From Ruminococcus sp. (GTDB taxonomy: Bacteria > Bacillota > Clostridia > Oscillospirales > Acutalibacteraceae): a stretch of 64,000 nt of DNA. Within the stretch, counting starts at the first letter, position 1. Each line of letters starts with the position of its first letter. Positions 24,073 to 31,579 of this stretch are shown piece after piece. The stretch covers positions 25,864-89,863 of the forward strand of contig SFCS01000002.1 of NCBI GenBank assembly GCA_004558485.1. The letters run 5' to 3'. Both the position numbers and the translations under genes were made by a program. The notes below the pieces were generated by a model. That model saw nothing but the letters and a program-made list of their open reading frames with translations. It did not search any database and was not told the origin of the DNA.

Positions 24073-24135
24073 CATTCGCTGGTTTAGCGCGAGAACCTGT
24101 CGGTTCTCGGTTGGTAGAGTAAACTCTACCACCTT
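24073..24135 (+). repeat. Broken tRNA-Thr-like 5' copy with inserted hairpin
   Basis: CATTCGCTGGTTTAGC at 24073-24088 repeats exactly at 24153-24168, the start of the real tRNA-Thr. In the upstream copy the D-arm is split by GAGAACC-TGTC-GGTTCTC, then resumes GGTTGGTAGAG and turns into a second hairpin, GGTAGAGT-AAACTCTACC. No anticodon arm follows. Confidence 0.7.
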
Positions 24136-24157
24136 CGCTAACCCGCTCATTCCATTC

Positions 24158-24233
24158 GCTGGTTTAGCTCAGTTGGTAGAGCAGCTGATTTGTAATCAGC
24201 AGGTCGGGGGTTCAAGTCCGTCAACCAGCTCCA
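24158..24233 (+). tRNA. tRNA-Thr (TGT)
   Basis: 76 bases with encoded CCA. Acceptor GCTGGTT/AACCAGC, D-arm TAGCTCAGTTGGTAGAGC, anticodon stem GCTGA/TCAGC with loop TTTGTAA (anticodon 24191-24193), and T-loop TTCAAGT. Confidence 0.95.
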
Positions 24234-24234
24234 G

Positions 24235-24267
24235 AAAATCCTGAATGCGTAAGCGTTCGGGATTTTT
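24235..24267 (+). terminator. Terminator of tRNA-Thr
   Basis: AAAATCCTGAATGCG pairs with CGCTTACGC-side GCGTTCGGGATTTT through wobble pairs around TAA, ending in a T-run. Confidence 0.8.
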
Positions 24268-24269
24268 AC

Positions 24270-24352
24270 TTATTACCTCTTACTTCTTCACTCTTACCTA
24301 AATTGCATTCAGGATTTTTTGGGAAGTAAGAAGTAATAGGTAAGAAGTAATA
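24270..24352. repeat. AT-rich inverted short-word repeats
   Basis: TATTACCTCTTACTTCTTC on the left faces GAAGTAAGAAGTAATAGG, then GTAAGAAGTAATAAG on the right, around a partial repeat of the tRNA terminator (GCATTCAGGATTTTTT). The region resembles the shuffled-word stretch at 5878-5925. No gene is visible here. Confidence 0.55.
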
Positions 24353-24449
24353 AGTTCGGTGTGGCTTCGCCACGAATTATAAAAACAATGCTCCGCGTTG
24401 ATTTACTGCAGCTTTTATGCTATAATACACCCAAGGCGGTGACGATATT

Positions 24450-24836
24450 ATGAAAATTTTTAAAAGAATATTGATTGCATTTATTGTTATTATATTGGTT
24501 TCTATTATTTCTTTTGTTGCGATTTTTATATATGAAGACCAATTTAAGAAAAGAGAAATATATCAAGAAAGTAGTCCTGACGGTAATTACACTATTGTGT
24601 TATATCAAGTGGGAAGTCCACAATGGTCTTTTGGTTCAGTGAAAGCTAAGTTAGTTTTAGAAGATGCTAATGGTAAAAAGATAGACGAAGAAGATTTTGG
24701 TTTAGCAAATGATGGCGCAGGTGTTTTTGAGGGTAATGTAAAGGAAATTACTTGGATGGAAAACCAAGTCAAAATTATAATGGGTGAATCTGATACAGCA
24801 AAGCAATTTACTTATATTTTAAGCTATACCGAATAA
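24450..24836 (+). CDS. AT-rich hypothetical protein with N-terminal membrane anchor
   Basis: 128 residues: a positively charged start and one transmembrane helix (MKIFKRILIAFIVIILVSII, about residues 7-28), then a soluble beta-rich domain starting SSPDGNYTIVLYQVGSPQW and containing GSVKAKLVLEDANGKKIDEE. This pattern (membrane anchor plus SPDGxYT) is common in small clostridial and bacillar proteins of unknown role. The start ATG 24450 has AAGGCGGTGA upstream. The codons are strikingly AT-rich against the GC-rich genes around it, which suggests recent transfer. It is followed by a strong terminator. Confidence 0.7.
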   Translation: MKIFKRILIAFIVIILVSIISFVAIFIYEDQFKKREIYQESSPDGNYTIVLYQVGSPQWSFGSVKAKLVLEDANGKKIDEEDFGLANDGAGVFEGNVKEITWMENQVKIIMGESDTAKQFTYILSYTE

Positions 24837-24888
24837 ATATAAAGAAAATCTTCGGTTTTTGACCAGTTCTTTTTCGGGCACGAATGAC

Positions 24889-24919
24889 AAAAAACACGCT
24901 CTTTTCGAGCGTGTTTTTT
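24889..24919 (+). terminator. Intrinsic terminator after the AT-rich gene
   Basis: AAAAAACACGCTC-TTTTC-GAGCGTGTTTTTT, a 13-bp perfect stem with a T-run. Confidence 0.9.
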
Positions 24920-25051
24920 TGCTCTTTTTCGGAAGAGCTTTATTAAATTCCAAATATTTTTTGAAACTTATCCATTTTATTTTTATCCGGAACAATGTAA
25001 TCGGGCAGAACCCTGTTAAGAGCGGTATATTTGTTATTTCCCATGTTATGA

Positions 25052-25150
25052 TACGATGCCTGCACCGTGGATGTCTGTCACCCCAACGATCTGGGCATGT
25101 ACCGCATGGCACAGGGGATGCTCCCGCTGTTGAAAAAGCTTTTGTATTAA
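25052..25150 (+). pseudogene. C-terminal remnant of an SGNH/GDSL hydrolase
   Basis: The open frame reads YDACTVDVCHPNDLGMYRMA, then QGMLPLLKKLLY and stop. The DxxHPND-G-xxxMA pattern is the catalytic Asp-His block and final helix of SGNH-type esterases. Nothing of the upstream domain survives: an in-frame stop lies at 25049 and AT-rich DNA before it. The last 27 bases also serve as the leader of the sugar isomerase gene. Confidence 0.7.
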
Positions 25151-25177
25151 AAACGATTTGCATTTGGAGGTGCAAGG

Positions 25178-26083
25178 ATGAAACTGGCAACAACCACAAG
25201 TGATTTTTCGTCTTATGCGATGGATGGATATGCGTCCGCAAACGCGATTGCCGATGCCGGATTTCGGTATATCGACTATTCCTTCCAGTATGATTATAAC
25301 CGCAGGAGCGGTTTGCTGGCGGGTGACTGGCGACCCTATGCAGATAAGCTTCTGAAGCTGGCAGACGAGCGGGAACTGCAATTTGTGCAAGCGCATTCGC
25401 CGCTGGGAAGCCCGCTGGTGAAAAACGGGCAGTATGAGAGCTTTATGCAGCTCACAAAGCAAAGCATCGAGGCGGCTGCCTATCTCGGCATCCCGAACAT
25501 TGTTGTTCACTCGGGTTATGTAAAGGACATGAGCAAAGAGGAAACCTTTAAACAGAATGTGCTGTTCTATGAAGAACTGCTGCGCGTCGCGGAAAAGTAC
25601 AACATAACCATCTTGACCGAAAATTTCAACAAGATGGTCTTCCCGGATTACTACTGGATAGATTCCGCAGAGGCAGAACTGGAACTGGTCGAGCGGGTCA
25701 ACCACCCGCTTTTACAGGCGTGTTGGGATGTGGGGCACGGCAATCTGCAGGAGCTTTCTCAACACGAGGCACTTAAGCTGTTGGACAGCCATGTGCGCGG
25801 TGTGCATATACAGGACAATTGCGGCAATGACGATACGCATTTTATGCCGTACCAGGGTACACTGAATATGGATTCGGTCATGCACGGACTTTTAGACATT
25901 CACTATGAGGGGTATTTCACCTTTGAGGCTGACAACACCCCTCTTCCGGCACGCCAGAGGAGAAAGTTTGAGGAGGATACCCGTTGCCTGCAGCTGCCGG
26001 TAGAATTCAAAAAAAAGTATGAGCGTATTCTCTACGAGATCGGCCGGTATGTGTTGACACAGTATGACTGTTTTGAAGAATAA
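25178..26083 (+). CDS. Sugar phosphate isomerase/epimerase-like TIM-barrel protein
   Basis: 301 residues with the AP-endonuclease-2/xylose-isomerase-like barrel (PF01261). Metal-site motifs are visible: HSPLGSPL, HSGYVKD, LTENFN with the metal-binding Glu, CWDVGHGNL, VRGVHIQDN, and EGYFTFEADNT with the second Glu. These proteins isomerise or epimerise sugars, inositols or keto acids; the substrate cannot be read off. ATG 25178 follows TTGGAGGTGCAAGG. It is convergent with a LacI-family gene, so that regulator may control it, though no matching operator was seen right upstream. Confidence 0.8.
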   Translation: MKLATTTSDFSSYAMDGYASANAIADAGFRYIDYSFQYDYNRRSGLLAGDWRPYADKLLKLADERELQFVQAHSPLGSPLVKNGQYESFMQLTKQSIEAAAYLGIPNIVVHSGYVKDMSKEETFKQNVLFYEELLRVAEKYNITILTENFNKMVFPDYYWIDSAEAELELVERVNHPLLQACWDVGHGNLQELSQHEALKLLDSHVRGVHIQDNCGNDDTHFMPYQGTLNMDSVMHGLLDIHYEGYFTFEADNTPLPARQRRKFEEDTRCLQLPVEFKKKYERILYEIGRYVLTQYDCFEE

Positions 26084-26098
26084 TAGATAGAGCAAGAA

Positions 26099-26131
26099 GA
26101 CACCCCCAAGAGACAAACTCTTGGGGGTGTC
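26099..26131. terminator. Shared bidirectional terminator
   Basis: GACACCCCCAAGAG-ACAAA-CTCTTGGGGGTGTC, a perfect 14-bp stem between the converging isomerase and LacI-family genes. Confidence 0.9.
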
Positions 26132-26162
26132 CGTTTGGTCTTCAAAAAGACAGATTGGCGAT

Positions 26163-27173
26163 TTACTTTGTGACGGTTGTTTTTCTTACCACCAGATCGG
26201 GTTCAAAGACATTTTGGATCGGACATTCCTTTTCTTCCAAAAGATCGATCATCATTTTTGCCGCATAAGCCCCCTGCTCCTTCAGATGGGTATTCACAGT
26301 CGTCAGCGGCGTTTGCAGAAATTCGACAATTTCAATGTCGTCATAGCCGGTCACCATCAGATCCTCCGGCACCCGCAATCCCAGGTCGGCGGCAGCCTTT
26401 ACGACAGGAATGGCGGCATAGTCATACAGACAAAACACACCGTCGGGCTTTTCCTCTTTCAAGAGGTCGCTGACGCGAGCATAGATCTCGTGAAAATCCT
26501 GATTGCAGTTGACAAGCAGCTTTTCGTCGTATGCAATTTCATATTCTTGCAGCGCCTGCAGGTAACCGTCTACACGGTTGGAGCTCTGCAATTTCAAAAC
26601 GGTCGGCGCTAAAAAAGCGACGCGCTTGCAGCCGTTTTCCAGCATGTTTTTCACGCCTTTGTAAGCACCGAGACGGCTGTCTGCCACACAGTAATGTATT
26701 TTATCAGAGCCTGTGCAGGTCGAACAGGCATAGACCACTTTTTGCAGGTCGATCCCCTTTTTCAGGAGATATGCCGTAACCTCTTCCTCAAAGATAGGGG
26801 AGATGATAACACCGTCCACCTGACCGCCCAAGAGACTCGCAAAGCTTTCGAGTTCCTTGTCCTTGTCGTTGTTGGTGACCTCCAAGACCAGGTGGTATTC
26901 GGTTTGACCGATGTGGGATTCAACACCGTCCAGAATGTTGACGAACACCGGGTTGTGAATATCGGGAAGGACAACCTTGATCGTTTTGGATTTTCCGGTG
27001 ATCAGGCTACGCCCGAAATAACTGGGGCGGTAGTCCAATTCCGCAGCCTTTTTCTGAATTTTAATGGCAGTTTCCTTTTTCACGCGTTCGTCGTTGTTCA
27101 GCGCCAAAGAAACCGTTGCCGGTGAACAGCCGCTGGCTTTGGCAATGTCATAGATCGTTACACTTTTCTGCAT
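26163..27173 (-). CDS. LacI-family transcriptional regulator
   Basis: 336 residues. The N-terminal helix-turn-helix reads TIYDIAKASGCSPATVSLAL (residues 6-25) with the hinge helix in RPSYFGRSLITGKSKTI. The rest is a periplasmic-binding-protein-like effector domain with VVLPDIHNPVFVNILDGVES and VTGYDDIEIVEFLQTPLTTV. It would bind a sugar or sugar phosphate and release a palindromic operator. ATG 27173 has AAGGAGAACGG upstream. Two operator-like sites lie just upstream (27209-27236), which fits autoregulation. Likely targets are itself and the neighbouring isomerase. Confidence 0.9.
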   Translation of the reverse strand: MQKSVTIYDIAKASGCSPATVSLALNNDERVKKETAIKIQKKAAELDYRPSYFGRSLITGKSKTIKVVLPDIHNPVFVNILDGVESHIGQTEYHLVLEVTNNDKDKELESFASLLGGQVDGVIISPIFEEEVTAYLLKKGIDLQKVVYACSTCTGSDKIHYCVADSRLGAYKGVKNMLENGCKRVAFLAPTVLKLQSSNRVDGYLQALQEYEIAYDEKLLVNCNQDFHEIYARVSDLLKEEKPDGVFCLYDYAAIPVVKAAADLGLRVPEDLMVTGYDDIEIVEFLQTPLTTVNTHLKEQGAYAAKMMIDLLEEKECPIQNVFEPDLVVRKTTVTK

Positions 27174-27208
27174 TCAACCGTTCTCCTTATACAACATTGT
27201 GCGAAATC

Positions 27209-27236
27209 AAAAGCGATTGAGAAATTAAATCGATTT
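27209..27236 (-). promoter_or_regulatory. Two candidate LacI-type operators
   Basis: AAAAGCGATTGA and AAATCGATTT (a perfect 10-base palindrome) are both centred on CG, the usual centre of LacI-family operators, and lie 18 bases apart just upstream of the regulator's ribosome binding site. Confidence 0.45.
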
Positions 27237-27249
27237 TCATGCATACTAC

Positions 27250-27479
27250 TATACAATAATAGGATAATCCTGTCAATAGTTTTCCACATATACGTTCCCG
27301 TATAAATGAAAGCTGGAACACGCGAAAAGTATGGCGTAAGGGGCATGATGACAGCACCGTTAGATGCATAATACCCGATCCCCGGGAGGACGAACGGAGC
27401 AGAAGTTTTGTTCAGACCTACGGCGACAGCGGTCCCTCCGGCTATAAGGGAACAGAAATACAGAAAAGCAGCATCTTGC
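27250..27479. other. Spacer without recognisable genes
   Basis: Between the LacI gene and the IS-end relic. A minus-strand frame reads GGTAVAVGLNKTSAPFVLPG and looks mildly protein-like, but it has no start signal and no family that I recognise. Confidence 0.4.
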
Positions 27480-27534
27480 ACTGCACCCCATTTGTTAGAC
27501 AATGAGGTATCATGTCTAACAAATGGGGTGCAGT
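27480..27534. mobile_element. Back-to-back terminal inverted repeats of an IS3/IS150-like element
   Basis: Exact 22-bp inverted arms (27480-27501 and 27513-27534) around 11 bases. The outward end reads TGCACTGCACCCCATTTGTT then AGACA, close to the IS150-group ends as I remember them (TGTACTGCACCCATTTTGTT). No transposase lies between them, so it is a deletion relic or a miniature element. Confidence 0.65.
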
Positions 27535-27564
27535 TCGATCAAACGAGGTTTTGTTTTTTATTAC

Positions 27565-28623
27565 TTATCGGTTGGCTTTGAGCGCGGCAAAGGATTTGGT
27601 GTGCTTTCTGCGGATGGAGGAAATGACAACGCCCTCCTGATAGGTAAGGGCAGTGTTCTTCATCCGAATGGGCACCAGCATCAGCTTCATGTATTTTGAA
27701 CGCGCTTTCATGAGCGGGAGCTGGGTGCGCACGGTCTTGCTCGTGATGATGCGGCGGATCTCGGCGTGCTTTTCCTTGCGGGATAGCTTACAGGCGGGAT
27801 TGGCAACATTTTCGATGCAGCCGATCACGCGCTCAATATACCGTCTGGCGACAAACTCCATGCTTGCCTCGTCGTGTACATCCCAATAGTCATACAGCTC
27901 GACCATCCAGCGGTGCTCTTCCTCACGCTTTTCATACATATTCGCGTGATATTTCGCCGTTTCGCTCTCCGCGCGGGCGCGCATGAAGTGATAGTACTTT
28001 TTGGAGGAGACCGCCACCCGTTCGATGTCGCGGATCACCGAGAGGTTGAACGGGAAATCGTCCCAGAAGGTGTTGGAAAACCGCAGATTGTTCTCGCGGA
28101 GATAGTCGCCGCTGTACAGCTTGTTCCACGGGGTATAGAGCAGGTTCGCGTCAAACAGTGCGTATGCCGCGCGGCGAAACGCCTCCTTGCTCTCATACAG
28201 CGCGTCGGGCTGCGTTTGCTCCTGGGTGTAATACGCGGTGTCACTGTAATAGGTGTCAATATAGTAGCCGGTGACGACAAGCTGCGCATCGGTCTTTTCC
28301 GCGAGCGCCACCATGTCCTCCAGCATCGTCGGCTCTGCCCAGTCGTCGGAGTCCATGAAGTAATAGTATTTGCCCTTGGCAATGTCCATCGCCGCATTGC
28401 GGGCGGAGGGGGCGCCGCCGTTATCCTTGTGGATAACGGTGATACGCGGGTCTTTTGCGGCATATTCGTCACAAATGATGCCGCTGCGATCCTTCGTGCC
28501 GTCGTCGACGATGAGAAATTCAAAGTCCTTGAGCGTCTGCGCCTGGATACTCTCGATCGCTTTGCCGACAAACTTCTCCACGCCGTAGACCGGCATGATG
28601 ACCGAAACCTTTACATCTGCCAT
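27565..28623 (-). CDS. Family 2 glycosyltransferase
   Basis: 352 residues from ATG 28623 (GGAAAGGATG upstream). The GT-A fold is clear: KVSVIMPVYGVEKFVGKAIE, FLIVDDGTKDRSG (nucleotide-binding Asp), NGGAPSARNAAMDIAKG, and the DxD-type FMDSDDW that holds the metal and UDP-sugar. The C-terminal third is helical and rich in basic residues. It begins one base after the stop of the UDP-galactopyranose mutase gene, so the two are one operon. That context suggests transfer of galactofuranose or another sugar onto a surface glycan, but the donor is not proven. Confidence 0.9.
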   Translation of the reverse strand: MADVKVSVIMPVYGVEKFVGKAIESIQAQTLKDFEFLIVDDGTKDRSGIICDEYAAKDPRITVIHKDNGGAPSARNAAMDIAKGKYYYFMDSDDWAEPTMLEDMVALAEKTDAQLVVTGYYIDTYYSDTAYYTQEQTQPDALYESKEAFRRAAYALFDANLLYTPWNKLYSGDYLRENNLRFSNTFWDDFPFNLSVIRDIERVAVSSKKYYHFMRARAESETAKYHANMYEKREEEHRWMVELYDYWDVHDEASMEFVARRYIERVIGCIENVANPACKLSRKEKHAEIRRIITSKTVRTQLPLMKARSKYMKLMLVPIRMKNTALTYQEGVVISSIRRKHTKSFAALKANR

Positions 28624-28624
28624 A

Positions 28625-29731
28625 TTATGCATCCTTTCCGAACACTTCGTCGGTCTTGGCAAGCGCCGAAGCGATCACCTTGTCCATGTCATAATAGCGG
28701 TATTCGGCGAGTCTGCCGCCGAAAATGATGTCTTCCTTTTCCGCAAGTGCCGCATAGCGGGCATAGAGCGCCTGGTTTTTCTCGTCGTTGACGGGATAAT
28801 ACGGCTCGTCGCCCTCCTGCCAGGTGCGCGGATATTCCTTGGTGATGACCGTCTGCGGCTGATTGCCGAACACAAAGTGCTTGTGTTCGATAACACGGGT
28901 ATACGGGGTCTCACGGTCGGTGTAGTTGACAACGGCAACGCCCTGGTAGTTCTCCTCGTCAAGGAGCGTCGTTTCAAACCGCAGGCTGCGGTATTCCAGT
29001 TTGCCGAAGCAGTAGTCATAGTAAGCGTCGATGGTGCCGGTATACACGATGTGCTCGGCAAGCGCCGTCAGCTCCTCGCGGTTTGCGAGGAAATCGGTCG
29101 ACAGGCGCACATCGGCGCCCTCGAGCAGCTTGTCGATCCATGCGTCATAGCCTGCCTCGGGAATGCCCTGATAGCGGTCGTTGAAATAGTTGTTGTCATA
29201 GGTCAGACGCACCGGAAGCCGCTTAATGATGAAAGTGGGCAGGGCGGTGCAGTCGCGTCCCCACTGCTTTTCGGTGTAGCCCTTAATGAGCTTTTCATAG
29301 ATGTCCCTGCCGACGAGGCTGATCGCCTGTTCCTCCAGGTTTTTCGGCGTGTCGGTGATCTCCGCGCGCTGCTCGTTGATCTTCGCCAGCGCCTCGGCAG
29401 GGGTGGCAACGCCCCACATCTTGTTGAAGGTGTTCATGTTGAAGGGCAAGTTGTAGATCTCGCCGTGGAAGTTGGCGACGGGGGAGTTGGTGTAGCGATT
29501 GCACTCCGACAGGGCGTTGACATAGTCCCACACCCGCCTGTCATTGGTATGAAAAATGTGCGCGCCGTAGCGATGCACCAAAATGCCTGCCTGTTCCTCA
29601 CAGTGAATATTGCCGCCGGTGTGATCGCGTTTTTCGACGACCAGACACCGCTTGCCGTGCCGCATGGCCTCATGCGCAAAGACTGCGCCGTAAAGTCCGC
29701 TGCCGACGATCAGATAATCATATTGTTTCAT
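28625..29731 (-). CDS. glf: UDP-galactopyranose mutase
   Basis: 368 residues from ATG 29731 (GGAAAGGATG upstream). The N-terminal FAD dinucleotide-binding motif is YLIVGSGLYGAVFAHE, followed by VVEKRDHTGGNIHCE. The substrate region includes YGAHIFHTND, NRYTNSPVANFHGEIYNLPF and KGYTEKQWGRD, and the C-terminus has FGGRLAEYRYYDMD with the conserved Arg. This flavoenzyme interconverts UDP-galactopyranose and UDP-galactofuranose for cell-surface polysaccharides. Its coupling to a GT2 gene, and the presence of galE and galM within 8 kb, support a galactofuranose-containing glycan. Confidence 0.95.
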   Translation of the reverse strand: MKQYDYLIVGSGLYGAVFAHEAMRHGKRCLVVEKRDHTGGNIHCEEQAGILVHRYGAHIFHTNDRRVWDYVNALSECNRYTNSPVANFHGEIYNLPFNMNTFNKMWGVATPAEALAKINEQRAEITDTPKNLEEQAISLVGRDIYEKLIKGYTEKQWGRDCTALPTFIIKRLPVRLTYDNNYFNDRYQGIPEAGYDAWIDKLLEGADVRLSTDFLANREELTALAEHIVYTGTIDAYYDYCFGKLEYRSLRFETTLLDEENYQGVAVVNYTDRETPYTRVIEHKHFVFGNQPQTVITKEYPRTWQEGDEPYYPVNDEKNQALYARYAALAEKEDIIFGGRLAEYRYYDMDKVIASALAKTDEVFGKDA

Positions 29732-29816
29732 AAAGCATCCTTTCCACATCCATATATATTGTGGTTAAACGGCAGAACGAGTATACATTATTTTCCGCTT
29801 TTTGTCAAATGAATTG

Positions 29817-31322
29817 CTATTTCGCCGCGGCTTTCTGTGAGTGGTCGGCGGTCGGCGTGTTGCTGCCGGTTGTGGCGGTCGGTGTGCCGCCGGCGGCAGT
29901 GCCGGTTGCAGTCGTCGGCGCGGTGGTGCCGGTCGCTGCGGGATCGGTGGCAGTGACGGTCGTGGTGGCCGTCGTGGTGCGCTCCGTTGTCTGCGTTGTG
30001 CGGAGGAAACGGAGACTCTTTGTGGGAATATACACGGTCACGCCGTTGCAGTCAAGCCGCGACCAACCGTTTTGCGTATCGATGCCGGTGCGCACCATGC
30101 GTTTTCCCGCCTTCACGGATGTCCATTTGTTCGGGCGATCCGTATAGGGGGAAATGCGCGCATTGACACCTGCGATCGCCTCCACCTCTTCACAAACGGG
30201 GTTGAAGGAGAAGCCGGGGAAGGCCTTTTCAAAGTCCTCGGGGTCGACCTTTGACAGATACGGCGTGGACACGCGGGAAAGATCGGTATAGGCGATGTTC
30301 AGATCGACATCCTTTTCGATGCCGTCCACCCTGCCGTCGCTGGCGCATTGCCACATGACATGCGCGCCGTTATAGCGCTTTTGACTCAAAAGGTTGACAT
30401 ATTGTGCGAGCCACACGCGATAAGCGGAAAGCCGCCCCATTTCCCATTTGTCCCACAGCGCGTTGCGGCTGGCGTACAGTATGGGAATATAGCCCGCGTC
30501 GGCGATCGTGTCCATATAGGCGATTGCGTGATCCGTCATGGCGGTCGCCGTGAGATCTTTGGCGCGATCCTGTCCGAGGATCTCAAAATCATAGGCGACG
30601 GGATAGCTGATCTTGTCTTTATACGGCTTCAGCACCTCGATGACAAACGCTGCCTCCTCCAACACCTCCGTTTCATTTACGGCGGCGGAGAAGAAATAGA
30701 TGCCCACCTTCACGCCGGCATCCAGCGCTCCTTCGATGTTCTTCTTGAAATTGGCATCCTCATAGACCTTGCCGCCGACCGTTGTACGGTAGCCGCAGCG
30801 GATCATGGCAAACTCGATGCCTGCCGCCTTGACCTTTTTCCAGTCGATTTTCTCCTGGTGACGGGAAACATCCATGCCGATGATGTATTTGTTCCCCTCG
30901 AAGCTTTCCCGCACATATTGCAGCGTGACGCCGTTTTTTATATCCGGCGTGGCGGCGGGCTTTGTCACGGAGGCGTCCGGCGTTTTCACCGTGTCGTCCT
31001 TCACATTGTCCGGCTCGACCACGATGGGCGGCGGCGCAACGGTGCGACGGGTGGTAGTCCTGACCGTCGTTTTGCGCGTGGTCTTGGTGGTGAGAGCCGT
31101 GGTGACAGGCGCGATTATCAGCTCTGTAGTCGTCACGGCAGCCGTGGTCGCGTCGGTCTGTTCGGCAGTCTGTGTGGTGGTCACTGCCGCCTGTGCCGCA
31201 CGCGCACGCCGCCGCGATACCGAAATGACCGTGACGACGGATGCTGCACCGATTGCCACAGCGGCAAAGACCGCGGTGATCGCCACCTTATAGCGGCATA
31301 TCCATTCCCAAAGCGTATGCAT
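29817..31322 (-). CDS. Membrane-anchored GH25 muramidase with SH3-like tail
   Basis: 501 residues from ATG 31322, preceded by GGAGGGG. An N-terminal membrane helix (about 12-35) is followed by RRRARAAQ and a Thr-rich spacer (about 45-100). The GH25 lysozyme domain spans about 145-340, with the catalytic Asp in IIGMDVSRHQ (D151) and the acid pair in YPVAYDFEI. Then comes an SH3-like module (NARISPYTDRPNKW, DTQNGWSRLDCNGVTVYIPT) and a second Thr/Ala/Gly-rich C-terminal tail. It would cut the glycan strands of peptidoglycan at the cell surface during growth or sporulation. The gene is divergent from spo0A, whose promoter lies in the shared spacer. Confidence 0.9.
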   Translation of the reverse strand: MHTLWEWICRYKVAITAVFAAVAIGAASVVTVISVSRRRARAAQAAVTTTQTAEQTDATTAAVTTTELIIAPVTTALTTKTTRKTTVRTTTRRTVAPPPIVVEPDNVKDDTVKTPDASVTKPAATPDIKNGVTLQYVRESFEGNKYIIGMDVSRHQEKIDWKKVKAAGIEFAMIRCGYRTTVGGKVYEDANFKKNIEGALDAGVKVGIYFFSAAVNETEVLEEAAFVIEVLKPYKDKISYPVAYDFEILGQDRAKDLTATAMTDHAIAYMDTIADAGYIPILYASRNALWDKWEMGRLSAYRVWLAQYVNLLSQKRYNGAHVMWQCASDGRVDGIEKDVDLNIAYTDLSRVSTPYLSKVDPEDFEKAFPGFSFNPVCEEVEAIAGVNARISPYTDRPNKWTSVKAGKRMVRTGIDTQNGWSRLDCNGVTVYIPTKSLRFLRTTQTTERTTTATTTVTATDPAATGTTAPTTATGTAAGGTPTATTGSNTPTADHSQKAAAK

Positions 31323-31505
31323 TTTCCCCTCCATATTGTTTCGTATAAATTATGGCAGATACATGTAGTATAGCACAGCTCTCATTTCGGCGCAACAGGG
31401 AAAGTGCCGAGCGGTGTCCGATTTTGCAAAAATCACGGAAAAACCCCTTGTGCGACGGCGTTTTTCAACGGCATTTGCCGCGCAAAAATATTTTTTTGAA
31501 TTTTT

Positions 31506-31532
31506 TTGGTAAACTATTGCAAAATTTACCAA
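31506..31532 (+). promoter_or_regulatory. Inverted repeat over the spo0A -35 region
   Basis: TTGGTAAA-N11-TTTACCAA, with a further half-site TGGTAA at 31537-31542. It overlaps the -35 box and is well placed for a repressor or activator. Confidence 0.45.
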
Positions 31533-31545
31533 AATATGGTAATAT
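31517..31545 (+). promoter_or_regulatory. Sigma-A promoter of spo0A
   Basis: TTGCAA (31517-31522), 17-base spacer, TAATAT (31540-31545), about 35 bases before the start codon. No 0A box (TGTCGAA) is visible upstream of the gene. Confidence 0.75.
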
Positions 31546-31579
31546 GATGTTGCCGGCAAAAAGAAAAAGGAGTCTTTGA

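Noticed and set aside
24063..24155. Possible CRISPR-like repeats upstream of tRNA-Thr
   Set aside because: Only one repeat pair of 16 bases, explained by duplication of the tRNA start; no regular spacers and no cas genes.
25046..25705. Long antisense ORF opposite the isomerase gene
   Set aside because: It is a mirror of a gene with clear TIM-barrel motifs; codon bias on this strand is poor.
27158..27502. Minus-strand ORF through the LacI spacer, MSNKWGAVQDAAFLYFC...
   Set aside because: It begins inside the IS-type inverted repeat and overlaps the LacI start and its operators; the start codon is part of the repeat.
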